64,000 bases of DNA from Haematobia irritans. Lineage: Eukaryota > Arthropoda > Insecta > Diptera > Muscidae. The position numbers and the translations under genes were made by a program. Location: contig NC_134398.1 of the NCBI RefSeq assembly GCF_050003625.1, positions 24,459,211-24,523,210 of the forward strand, given 5' to 3'. Below the pieces are notes generated by a model, which saw only the letters and a list, made by a program, of their open reading frames with translations, was not told the DNA's origin and did no database searches. Position 1 is the first letter of the stretch, and each line of letters begins with the position of its first letter. Below are positions 13,056 to 23,749 of this stretch, piece after piece.

Positions 13056-13956
13056 CACGCTCACAAAAAATCGCTTCTGTAACATATACTCCCAAACATA
13101 TTTTGCTTCAAGCATATACATTTTTGGGTATTGCCCAAACATTTATATGTTTGATCTCTTCCAATATATAATATGTTTGAAAGCATATTGGTCTAAACGA
13201 TATATGTTTGGGTAGTCTAACTTCCAAACATTTTGTATTTTTGCATCCAAATTCAATAATGTTGTCTTCCAAAAAACAATATGTTATTATGTGAACATAT
13301 AATATGTTTGGAAGCATTTTGCACCCAAAAATATTATATGCTTAAAAAAAATTCTCCCAAACAATATTGTGCTCAAAATTTTATTTATTTATTTATATAT
13401 TTACAATCATAATGAATTATGAAAATAAACAGGTAATATAGGTGCTAACAACATAGGTTTTCGACCTGAATGCTCAAAATTTTGTTTCTGCCCAATTATA
13501 TATTCCCCACATCTTTCTCACTTCCACGAGATTTTTAGTTCTTAGCACCTTTTTCTGTAATACAAACATTGTAGAAGAAATTATTCAATTGTATGATTTT
13601 TTTTATTTTAATTTTACCTTTTGCCGGACGGGGACGGACCACACAGTTTGTAAGGATCAAAGAAGTAGCTGATCAATTGCCCAAGGAAAAATAAAATGTT
13701 AATTTTGTAATAACAAGCAACATATAGGCTATTTCTAAATTAATATATGTTTGCATCCAAGCATATTATATTTAAAAACATTTTATGTCCCAAACATAAT
13801 ATGTTCTAACATATTAACATATATGTCCCAAACATGTTATGCTAGTTTATGAACATTATATGCTTGCACTCAAAAATATTGTGTTTAAAAATTTGTGTTC
13901 CAAAAATATAATGTTTATAGCCAAACATATGAAAAACAGTCTTTTTCATCCGCGTA
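13056..13956 (+). mobile_element. dispersed AT-rich element with AACATAT motifs, type copy
   Basis: Sits between two satellite blocks inside the hAT. The left part (CTGTAACATATACTCCCAAA, GCTTCAAGCATATACA) recurs inverted at about 34250-34385. The right part (AACATATTAACATATATGTC, CCCAAACATGTTATG) recurs at about 62980-63190. It is full of ATATGTTTGG/CCAAACATAT inverted motifs. No coding potential is seen and its class is unknown to me. Confidence 0.6.
13376..13460 (-). repeat. 80-bp dispersed motif, copy 1
   Basis: On the minus strand: TTGTTAGCACCTATATT, then TTTTATTTTCATAATTC and ATTATGATTGTAAAT. It matches 17743-17815 and 18494-18567 (plus). Confidence 0.6.
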
Positions 13957-14718
13957 GAAATAAAATGTTGACAAAACTTTCTATAGAAATAAAATTTAAA
14001 AAAAAAATTCTATAGAAATAAAATGTTGACAAAATTTTCCATAGAAATAAAATTTTTACAAAATTTTTTATAGAAATAAAATTTTGACAAAATTTTCTAT
14101 AGAAATAAAATTTTGACAAAATTTTCTATAGAAATAAAATTTTGACAACATTTTCTATAGAAATAAAATTTTGACAAAATTTTCTATAGAAAAAAATTTT
14201 GACAAAATTTTCTATAGAAATAAAATTTTGACAAAATTTTCTAAAGAGATAAAATTTTCTATAGTAATAAAATTTTGACAAAATTTTCTATAGAAATAAA
14301 ATTTTCACAAAACTTTCTGTAGAAATAAAATTTTGACAAAATTTTCTATAGAAATAAAAAATAAAAACACAATTCAAACAAAAAATATAGAAATAAAATT
14401 TTGGCAAAATAACAGACATAAAATTTTGACAAAATTTTCTATGTAAAAAAAAATTGAGAAAATTTTCTCTAAAACTAAAATTTTGATAAAATTGTATATA
14501 AAAATAAAATTTTGACAATATTTTCTATAAAAATACTATTTGACAAAATTTTCTATAAAAATGAAATTTTAACAAAAAATTCTATAAAAATAAAATTTTG
14601 ACAAAATTTTCCAAAAAAATAAAATTTTTATAAAATGTTCCAAAAAAATAAAATTTTGATAAAATAGTCTATAAAAATAAAATTTTCACGAAACTTTCTA
14701 TAGGAATAAAATTTTGTT
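13957..14718 (-). repeat. 29-bp satellite array inside the nested hAT
   Basis: About 26 units in minus orientation (AAATAAAATTTTGACAAAAT type). Homogeneous at 14040-14220 and degenerate (CCAAAAAAATAAAA) toward 14718. Confidence 0.93.
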
Positions 14719-14934
14719 AAAAAAGATTAAACCGATTTCTCAAAAAAAAAATCCCCACAAAAATCTCCAAATTTATGGAAATTCCCCACCAAGTCCCCAA
14801 CTCAAAAATTTCGTCCCCATTCACGAAAAAATATCCCCAATTTGGAAAAAAAAAATCCCAAATACTGGCAACACTGGGTGGAGGGTGCGTAAGATTCGGC
14901 CTGGTCGAACTTACGGCCGTATATACTTATTTTT

Positions 14935-15657
14935 GAATGTATTTTACATGGGCTTGTCATAGGATGGAAGTCATCTTTTTCGGCATCCGCTGCATTGATT
15001 TCGCATTAGTTCTTCAGATATGATGCTATTCCAATATTAAGGATTTTATTAAAGAAAATAGGAAAAAACTTTTTAATTTTTCTTAACTTTGTCCACGTCT
15101 GTCCTATTTCTCGGCAGCCGTCGATACACATATCAAATATTTTTTTTTTGCAAAATTTCTATAACATAAGGTTTGTTGTTGCTGTATTTTATATATTGAA
15201 ACATAAATTCAGAATTAATTTGTTTGCGAAATCTAAGTAAAACAAAATATTTGTATATATCACCTCAAAAACCAGAATATTCGAATATAAATAATATAAT
15301 AATCGAATATAAATAATCGAAAATCGATTTTTGATTAAAAGTCAATAATCGAAAAGTCGAAAAATCGATTATTGTTTTGCGCTATAGATCCCTAAGTCAT
15401 AAGTCCTTGAAGTACAGAAAACAATTTTTGATGTAAGTAAATGATTTTTAAATTAACTGAGATATTGGATTTTTGAATTAAAAATAAAAAGCCTCAAAAA
15501 TATGGAAAATCCTTAAGGGAAGGTCAAAAATTTAAATTCAAGTAAACTTTTGTTGAGTGTGGGAAAGAAAATTTAGACCATTTTTGAAAGAGCAGTTTTG
15601 GATGTACATTAAAAGTAATAAGGTAGGAAGAACTTTTTTTTTTGCTGGGAGATCTAA
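14935..15657. other. spacer, no supported gene
   Basis: AT-rich, with clusters of ATCGA and AATAATCGAAAA motifs (15270-15375). CCTTAAGGGAAGGTC near 15511 is the inverse of a dispersed CCTTCCCTTAAGGATTTT motif found near 32940. The ACATGGGCTTGTCATAGGA match to about 3210 is at about 14946. Confidence 0.4.
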
Positions 15658-16094
15658 TACCACTACAGCTAATTTCATTCTACCCCAATATTATTTTTGG
15701 ACTGGAAATTTATCATACAGCTTATCCTAAGGCCAAAACAATTTCAAAAAGAAATCAATAAGCGAATGTTATACAATTATTTAATCCGATGAAATAATTC
15801 TATGCACTGCCAAAAAACTCCTCAGTTAAACTAACTAAGAGCTATACATTCATTTCAAAAAGGTGGCAGAAAAAGTGGCATATTTTCTCAAACAGAAAAC
15901 AAAACGAAATACATCCGTTTCAATATTAATTCCAATTTTTTCTTTCACTCCACCACAGCTAATTTCATTACACATTAATATTCATTTTTGGATTGGAAAT
16001 TTATCTTATATCATATCCTAAGGCCAAAACAATTCCAACAAATCAATAACGGAATGTTACACAATTACTTAATCCGATGAAATAATTTTATGGG
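15658..16094 (+). repeat. direct duplication of about 145 bp, offset 288-290 bp
   Basis: 15660-15803 and 15952-16092 share CAGCTAATTTCATT, GGAAATTTATC, CCTAAGGCCAAAACAATT and TTAATCCGATGAAATAAT in the same order, with scattered substitutions and small indels. No gene is seen here. Confidence 0.75.
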
Positions 16095-16298
16095 AATTTA
16101 GGTAAATGTTTGTAGAATTGTGACATTTAATAAGAGAAGAAATTTAATGTACATATTACATGATAATCCACGTCATGTTTATGAAAGTGAAAATCATGTA
16201 CAGTAAATGTTTTAGAGATAAAATATAAAGGTATAGCAGTGAAGAAGTTGAACTAGCATAAATAAGTCACATTTTAATATGAGATTTTAGTAAACCAT

Positions 16299-16709
16299 AT
16301 CGATGTCTAAATTCCAAAGTACGCTAAGTCTAAAAAGTGAATTTTACAGGAAACAATTTCAAATAATTTTTTTGAAATTTCCCAAAACCGTATAAGATAT
16401 AACTTCACTTTTTTCGGTCTTAAAATCATGTTTATTGTAGATTTTTTTAGCATGTACAAATTCAAAATAGTGATAATAGAACATGGCTAAAAATGCCTAG
16501 ACCACTTTAGACCGAACAAAGCTTTTTGCCCTTTTTGGATTGGAAAATATTAAAACATCACAGGCTACGTACAATATTAACCATAACTTTTGTCCAATAA
16601 ATTCGAACTTTTAACAGGATGCAATTCACATCAATCCAAATAAAAAAACAACGAACTCCATCAAAAAATGTGAAGTCGGCTTAGCGTACTCTGGAATGAA
16701 GACATCGAT
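16299..16709. mobile_element. TIR element of about 410 bp
   Basis: The left end is ATCGATGTCTAAATTCCAAA, then GTACGCTAAGTC. The reverse complement of the right end is ATCGATGTCTTCATTCCAGA, then GTACGCTAAGCC. These make imperfect inverted repeats of about 33 bp. There is no transposase ORF and I could not define the target duplication. Confidence 0.65.
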
Positions 16710-16746
16710 ATAATATCAAATAATATATGATTCTGCGCAATAATTT

Positions 16747-16915
16747 TTATACCCTTTACTGATTTCAGACCCCATAAAATATACCGGCCGACTCATAATC
16801 AATTCCTCAGAACGATTGCCAATCGAACCCAAAAAAATCTACCAAAATTTGGAGAAAATTTAACCACAGAACTATTAAACAAAAAATCTTATTTTGCAAA
16901 ATTTCATTTCTATAG
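16747..16915 (+). mobile_element. truncated Helentron-like head joined to a satellite leader
   Basis: TTTTTATACCC, then CCCCATAAAATATACC (decayed element head with no (GTCY)n left), then GAACGATTGCCAATCGAACC, ATCTACCAAAATTTGGAG and AAATCTTATTTTGCAAAATT (leader), straight into 29-bp units. Confidence 0.6.
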
Positions 16916-17210
16916 ACAATTTTGTCACAATTTTATTTCTATAGAAAATTTTGTCAAAATTTTATTTCTATAGAAAATTTTGTCAAAATTTTATTTCTAT
17001 AGAAAATTTTATCAAAATTTTATTTATGTAGAAAAATTTCTCAACATTTTATTTCTAAAGAAAGTTTTGTCAAAATTTTATTTCTATAGAAAGTTTTGTC
17101 AAAATTTTATTTCTATAGAAAATTTTGTCAATATTTTATTTCTAGAGAAAATTCTCTCAAAACTTTTTTTATAGGAAATTTTGTCAAAATTTTATTTCTA
17201 TAGAAATGTA
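16885..17210 (+). repeat. 29-bp satellite array
   Basis: About 11 plus-orientation units after the leader. Confidence 0.93.
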
Positions 17211-17370
17211 CAGCCACAAATACTGATTTTAGACGCCAGAGAATAAACATCAGTTGTCTCAGAATCAACTCCTCAGAACGGTTGCCACTCGAGCCCAAAA
17301 TAATCTACCAAAATTGAGAAAATTTTACCCCAGAACTACCAAACAAAAAATTTTATTTTGCAAAATTTTT
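17211..17370 (+). repeat. second copy of the head remnant plus leader
   Basis: GATTTTAGACGCCAGAGAAT and CTCCTCAGAACGGTTGCC, then CACTCGAGCCCAAAATAATC and TTTTATTTTGCAAAATT, parallel to 16765-16905. Array, head remnant and leader were therefore duplicated together (about 460 bp offset). Confidence 0.65.
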
Positions 17371-18612
17371 TTCTATAGAATAATTTATCAAAATTTTTTT
17401 CTATAGAAAATTTCGTCAAAATTTGTTTCTATAGAAGATTTTGTCAAAATTTTTTTCTATAGAAAATTTTGTCAACATTTTATTTTTATAGAAAATGTTG
17501 TCAAAATTTTATTTTTACAGAAAATTTTCTTAAAATTTTATTTTTATAGAAGATTTTGTCAAAATTTTATTTCTGTAGAAATTGTTGTCAAAATTTTATT
17601 TCTATAGAAAATTTTGCCAAAAAATTTTTTTATAGAATATTTTCGCAATATTTTATTTTTATAGAAAATTTTGTCAAATTTTTTTTCTATAGAAAATTTT
17701 GACAAAATTTTTTTCAATAGAAATTGTCAAAATTTTATTTATTTAGTTGTTAGTACCTTTATTTTGTATTTATTTTCATAATTTATTATGATTTTAAATA
17801 AAATAATTTTAAGTCTATAGAAAATTTTGTCAAAATTTTATGTCTATAGAAAATTTTGTCAAAATTTTATTTCTATAGAAAATTTTGTTAAAATTTTATT
17901 GCTTTAGAAATTGTTTTCAAAATTTTATTTGGCAAAATTTTATTTCTATTTTTTTTATTGAAAATTTTGTCAAAATTTTATTTCTATAGAAAATTTTGTC
18001 AATTTTTTTTTATAGAAAATTTAGTCAAAATTTTATTTCTATAAAAAATTTTATTTCTATAGAAAATTTTCTCAAAATTTTATTTCTATAGAAAATTTTG
18101 CCAAAACTTTATTTCTATAGAAAATTTTGTCAAAATTTTATTTCTATAGAAAATTTTGTCAAAATTTTATTTCTATAGAAAATTTTGTCAAAATTTTATT
18201 TCTATAGCAAATTTTGTCAAAATTTTATTTCTATAGAAAATTTTGTCAAAATTTCATTGCCATAGAAAAGTTTCTCAAAATTTTTTTCTATAGAAAATTT
18301 TGGTGAAGTTTTTTTCTATAGAAAATTTTGTCAAAATTTTATTTCTATAGAAAATTTTGTCAAACTTTTATTACTGTAGAAAATTTTGTCAAAACTTTAT
18401 TTCTATAGAAAATTTTGTCAACATGTTATGTCTATCGAAATTTTTTTCAAAATTTTATTTCTATAGAAATTGTTGTCAAAATGTTATTTCTCCTTAGTTG
18501 TTAGTACCATTATTTTATATTTATTTTCATAATTTACTATGATTTTAAATAAACTAATAATAATCTTATTTCTATAGAAAATTTTGTCAAAATTTTATTT
18601 GTATAGAAAATG
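17371..18612 (+). repeat. 29-bp satellite array with two insertions of an 80-bp motif
   Basis: Plus-orientation units, broken at 17743-17815 and 18494-18567 by the TTAGTTGTTAGTACC...TTATTTTCATAATTTA motif. The two insertions are 751 bp apart, so the intervening array segment is likely a higher-order unit. Confidence 0.9.
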
Positions 18613-19890
18613 TGTCATTTTATCGTTGTCATATTGACACCATCTATCTGTTCTCCGTTTGACCCCACTTTCCATTTGATTCACTTTCATGAACGGATCG
18701 TTTTGAAAATTGAAAATAGTCAAACTTAGCTTCAGTTTGGACTGTTTTTCTGTGCGTGCACACAATTTCTATTTAATTTAAACAAAAAAAGTTTTTTTTT
18801 ACCATAATCTTATTTGAGCAATTGTCTAACTTTGCCTTAAGGCAAAATAAAACTAAAGCTTCTGTAAATTAATTTATTAATTTATTTTTCAAAAACTTTT
18901 CAATAAATATAGCTAAGCTTAAGCCTTTTAGTTTTGATATACAGCTTCTCCTATAAATTCAAGTAAAGCCTATGGCATTTTAGTTGATGAACACCCTAAA
19001 ATTATGCAATTAGGTGGACATTTAATAAAATTAAAATCCAGCAATCATAGTGATTAGCAGCCAAAGTAATGCCTTATATCTTAAGGGTGCCATTAGTCTG
19101 CATTGGATTTCTCATGGCAACGGAGTAAAGGAATTATTGTATAGGATACGAATTCGAAGAAATTGTAATCTCATTATTTCTTAAAAATAGTGCCAAACTA
19201 CCTAAAGGCAAATTAAAGATTATACAAGAAATTATGTAAATAACATTAAGATATTGTTTAGCAATCAAAAGGAATACCACACGGAGAGGGGCGAAAGGCA
19301 AATTATTATTTGGAATTGGAATGAATTGTATATTCCTAATATTAATTTATTTACAATGACAATATTATATGTTGGATACTAACAATGCAGATAATTTAAT
19401 AGAAATATCTCAATATTATTATATGGAATACACAGAAAACAGTTTTAGCGGAAAATATAAAATTTCAATTTCAAAGAATTTTACACAGAAACCAGTTTTA
19501 GCGGAAAATACAAAATTTCAATTTCAAAAAATTTTAACTCCAAATTAGTAAAATATACTCAAAAAAACGTTTACATTGATCCCAAATTTTTGCCTTTCTT
19601 TAAGGATTTTGGTATAGTTTTTGAGTCGCAAATGCGACCTCCTTAATATAAATACATTTTTAGGGAGCTATCAAGGTTCAAATCTAGTGTAACGTGGTTT
19701 TCTCTTCGGCTGAGTTAAGCTAAGTCACATCCAGGGCTTCCTCCTCCAGGGTCTCCGTAAGGATCCACAAAACCTTTCGGAGTAAGAATACAAGATTTTT
19801 TTTTTTATTGATAGAAACTCTAATTTATCTCTCTCATTTCATCAAGATCTGATGGGAGCACTCCTTTGTGTTGTCATACCCCAAAGAAAA
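18613..19890. other. spacer, no supported gene
   Basis: No gene recognised. A 53-bp tandem duplication (CAGTTTTAGCGGAAAATA) lies at about 19431-19536. A dispersed motif with TTAAGGATTTTGGT and AATGCGACCTCC (about 19600-19690) resembles 32940-33000. TTTTTCTGTGCGTGCACAC near 18748 looks like a MITE end. Confidence 0.45.
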
Positions 19891-20660
19891 TCGGGAACTT
19901 GATCGATGATCGGTAGTCGATGGGAAACTCGGTTCGTTGATGACCGGTAGTCAATGGAAAATTCGGTTCGTTGATGACCGATAGTCAATGAGAAATTCGG
20001 TTCGTTGATGACCGGCAATCAGTTAGAAATTCAGTTCGTTGATGACCGGTAGTCAATGAGAAATTCGGTTGATCGATGATCGGTAGTCGATGGGAAACTC
20101 GATTCGTTGATGACCGGTTGTGAATGAGAAATTCGGTTCGTTGATGACCGGTAGTCAATGGGAAATTCGCTTCGTTGATGATCGGTAGTCAATGAGAAAT
20201 TCTCTTCGTTGATGACCGGTAGTCAATGAGAAATTGGGTTCGTTGATTACCGGTATTCAATGAGAAATGCGGTTGGTCGATGATCGGTAGTCGATGGCAA
20301 ACTCGGTTCGTTGATGACCGGTAGTCGATGGGAAATTCGGTTCATTGATGACCGATAGTCAATGAAAAATTCGGTTCGTTGATGAGCGGTAATCGATGAG
20401 GAATTCGGTTTGTGGACGTGCGGTCGATGATCGGTAGCGGAAGAGAACTTCGGTTCGTCGATGATCGATAGTTGATGGATATTCGGTTCGTCTATAATCG
20501 GTAGTTGATGCAAATTCGGTTCGTCAATAATCGGCAAATGATTAGAAACTTGGTTCTTTGATGAAAGGTAGTCCGTGAGAGCTACGATTCGTCGATAATG
20601 GGTAACGAATAAGAATTTCGGTTCGTCAATGATTGATAGTTGATGGTTCATTAATAATTC
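19891..20660. repeat. 33-34-bp minisatellite (GGTTCGTTGATGACCGGTAG)
   Basis: About 22 copies of GGTTCGTTGATGACCGGTAG plus TCAATGAGAAATTC, unit 34 bp (for example 19931 to 19965), with some 33-bp units near 20450-20530. Decayed copies extend to about 20800. Not AT-rich, unlike its surroundings. The minus-strand frame 20247-20651 (repeating IIDEPNxHQLP) is produced by the 33-bp units, and I do not regard it as a gene. Confidence 0.92.
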
Positions 20661-20979
20661 GCAAACTGTTGCATTCGATGAAAAATAGATTATTATTCGT
20701 TGCTGAGTAGTTCGTGTCGTTGATGATTGATATGTCGTGTATTCGTTGATGTGTAGTTGGTCGGGAACTGTTGATGAGATATTCGGATTTTAGACAGTGC
20801 TAAAGTTGATTGTGGTTATTGTCTCGGAGATGATTCGTAAGACGTCAACGTTTTAGACGTGATAGCTCCGTGTCGATCGATGGTCACAATTGGTGTTGGT
20901 AATAATTGCTTTTATATCAGACGAGCATAAGAAGAATCTTTTTCTTTACATTAATTTAAAATATTGCCTTACTTATATA

Positions 20980-22570
20980 AAAAAAATACTATAGAAAATT
21001 TTGTAAAAATTTATTTCTATAGAAAAATTTGTCAAAATTTTATTTCTATAGAAAATTTTATTTCCATAGAAAATTTTGTCAACATTTTATTTCTATAGAA
21101 AATTTTGTCAAAATTTTATTTCTATAGAAAATTTTGTGAAAATTTTATTTCTATAAAAAAATTTGTCAAAACTTTATTTCTATAGAAAATTTTGTCAACA
21201 TTTTATTTCTATAGAAAATTTTGTCAAAAATTTATTTCTATAGAAAAATTTGTCAAAATTTTATTTCTATAGAAAATTTTATTTCTATAGAAAATTTTGT
21301 CAACATTTTATTTCTATAGAAAATTTTGTCAAAATTTTATTTCTATAGAAAATTTTGTCAAAATGTTATTTCTATAAAAAAATTTGTCAAAATTTTATTT
21401 CTATAGAAAATTTTGTCAACATTTTATTTCTATAGACAATTTTGTCAAAATTTTATTTCTATATAAAAATTTGTCAAAATTTTATTTCTATAGAACATTT
21501 TGTACAGTTTATTTCTATAGAAAATGTTGTAAAAATTATTTTTATAGAAAATTTTGTCAAATTTGTATTTCTATAGAAAAATTTGTCAATAGTTTATTTC
21601 TATAGAAAATTTTGTCAAAAATTTATTTCTATAGAAAAATTTGTCAAAATTTTATTTCTATAGAAAATTTTATTTCTGTAGAAAATTTTGTCAACATTTT
21701 ATTTCTATAGAAAATTTTGTCAAAATTTTATTTCTATAGAAAAGTTTGTCAAAATTTTATTTCTATAGAAAATTTTGTCAAAATTTTATTTCTATAAAAA
21801 AATTTGTCAAAATTTTATTTCTATAGACAATTTTATCAAAATTTTATTTCTATCGAAAAATTTGTGAAAATATTATTTCTAAAGAAAATTTTGTAAAGTT
21901 TATTTCTATAGAAAATGTTATAAAAATTTATTTCTATAGAAAATGTTGTCAAAGTTTTATTTCTATAGACAATTTGTCAAAATTTTATTTCTATAGAAAA
22001 TTTGTCAAAATTTTATTTCTATAAAAAAATTTTGTTCAAAACTTTATTTTTATAGAAAAATTTGTCAAAGTTTTATTTCTATATAAAATTTTGTCCAAAG
22101 TTTATTTCTATAGAAAATTTTTTCAAAATTATAATTCTATAGAAAATTTTGTCAAAATTTTATTTCTATAGAAAATTTTGTCAAGATTTTGTTTCTATAG
22201 AAAATTTTGTCAAAATTTTATTTCTATAGAAAAATTTGTCAAAATTGTATTTCTATAGAAAATGTTGTAAAAATTTATTTCTTTAGAAACATTTGTCAAC
22301 ATTTTATTTCTATAGAAAATTTTGTCAACATGTTATTTCTATAGAAAAATTTGTCAAAATTTTATTTCTATAGAAAATGCTGTAAAAATTTATTTCTATA
22401 GAAAATTTTGTCAAAATTTTATTTCTATAGAAAATTTCGTCAAAATTTATTTATCAAAATTTTATTTCTATAGAAAATTTTGTCAAAATTTTATTTCTTT
22501 AGAAAATTTTGTCAACATTTTATTTCTATAGAAAATGTTCAAATTGTATTTCTATAGAAAAATTTTTCGA
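20980..22570 (+). repeat. 29-bp satellite array
   Basis: About 54 plus-orientation units. A truncated unit (GAAAATTTTATTTC with the GTC part missing) followed by GTCAACATTTT recurs near 21052, 21270 and 21664, showing higher-order duplication. Open frames at 21384-21605 and 22322-22531 are by-products. Confidence 0.95.
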
Positions 22571-22990
22571 AATAGAAGATTTTGCCAAATCTTTATACCA
22601 ACTGTAACAACCGTGATTGGGATATGTAAAATTGCAAAAAAAATTAAAATTTAGCATCAGTTTAACGATGACCTTTTTTCTGTGTAGGTGCTTTAATATC
22701 CTGATTGTCGTAAACAAAAATGCCTTCACAAATCTTATTGACAATATGACATGTTTCGTCCCATGGCGTATATATAATATTAATATTTATTTAATTACTT
22801 TATTAACATAACTCTTTGGTGAGAAAGCTAAAGGGAGATGGCTTCACTGTAAACGATTTATATTTAATTAATGACAATTTAATTTGAGTGCTAACAACAG
22901 CAAAAAAAAAACACAACAACATTAAAAGAGACAATAAACAATATGGCATAAACCCTGATTGAGGATAGTGTGGTTGATAATGTGGACTGA

Positions 22991-23023
<33 letters not shown>

Positions 23024-23749
23024 AATTTTTAAATAAATATTTTCATTCAATTGCTTGTAAATAATTGTATTTATTTTTATTGTTCAAATATTTTTATGAA
23101 AATATTTAATATTATTTTAAAATTGGTTTGTGTTAAGGAATTTTTTCAAACAAATACTACAAGGAAACTATAAACATTGGTAAACAAAAACAAAAGTTTA
23201 ACAAGCAAATTTAATTATTTCCAGTTTTTGTTATAAATCTCCCCAACGAAAGAGATGCAAAAAAGGTTTTGCGCAATTCCCCACGGGAAATGGATTAAAC
23301 ACAGGACTAGTCCCATGTTTGCATGGGCCAGTCCTAGTTCTGATCAAGACGTATGGAAGGGACCGGTCACTTTAACATGGCTTTGTCATTGACGGGGTAA
23401 ATTTACACTTTAGGACACGCTTTGTACTCGTTCCTAAGAACACGTCCTGGGTCATTTTAGAAGTAGCGCTCCATAGACAGGTCCTCATGAACCAGTCTCG
23501 GACAAACTCTTTGAAATATATTTCAGTTTGGTTATCCGAATCGCACCAGAAATGAAAAACTTTTGAAAAATGTTGAACAATAGGTTATTCTAGTAATTCT
23601 ACTTCACTAAATGTGGAGATCCAATAAGATTTTTATATTAAGCGAGTATGGAAATCATTAAATTAACACTATTTAAAAACTGCCACAAATTTCGCATACT
23701 AAAATTTAGGTTGCATAATCTTTAAAATCACGTAAATTTTTTTTCAGTG
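22571..23749. other. spacer, no supported gene
   Basis: Contains a (TG)7 tract (about 22994-23008) and a less AT-rich stretch at 23270-23520 with the palindrome GGACTAGTCC near 23303. The last bases before the next array are TTTTTTTTCAGTGTA, a transposon-like terminus. CTTTTTTCTGTGTAGG near 22674 is similar. No coding region was found. Confidence 0.45.

Larger units (their letters stand above)
12867..14876. mobile_element. hAT-type element nested in F, carrying 29-bp satellite
   Basis: The left terminus is CAATGTTGCCAGTATTTTTC. The right terminus, reverse complemented, is CAGTGTTGCCAGTATTTGGG. The flanking octamers are GGTGGATG (12859-12866) and GGTGGAGG (14877-14884), 7 of 8 identical, and element F reads continuously if the insert is removed. 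An 8-bp duplication and a CA...TG terminus fit the hAT superfamily. There is no transposase. The inside holds satellite (about 13000-13055 and 13957-14718, minus orientation), a second dispersed element (13056-13956) and a C-rich right end (repeated TCCCCA). Confidence 0.8.
12052..14934 (+). mobile_element. Helentron-like element F, interrupted by a hAT
   Basis: The head has ACCATATGATGAGGGGTAT, CCCCATAAAGTATATAC and (GTCY)n (12190-12207). Two 153-bp units follow (motif at 12330 and 12483). About one satellite unit (12634-12668) is joined at an ATATAG motif. The trailer and 3' part are as in E (GATACCTTGCCATCGGCAAG), ending in CCATGGTGGA at 12864. The tail resumes at 14877: GGTGGAGGGTGCGTAAG, hairpin TTCGGCC-T-GGTCGAA (14895-14909), TATATACTTATTTT. 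The 2.0-kb gap is a hAT insertion. Confidence 0.8.

Noticed and set aside
16747..18612. A third complete Helentron-like element enclosing this array
   Set aside because: A decayed head and leader are present on the left, but no tail hairpin was found after 18612.
20247..20651. 134-aa protein with IIDEP repeats
   Set aside because: Produced by the 33-34-bp minisatellite. Periodicity is lost where units are 34 bp, and there is no conserved flanking sequence.
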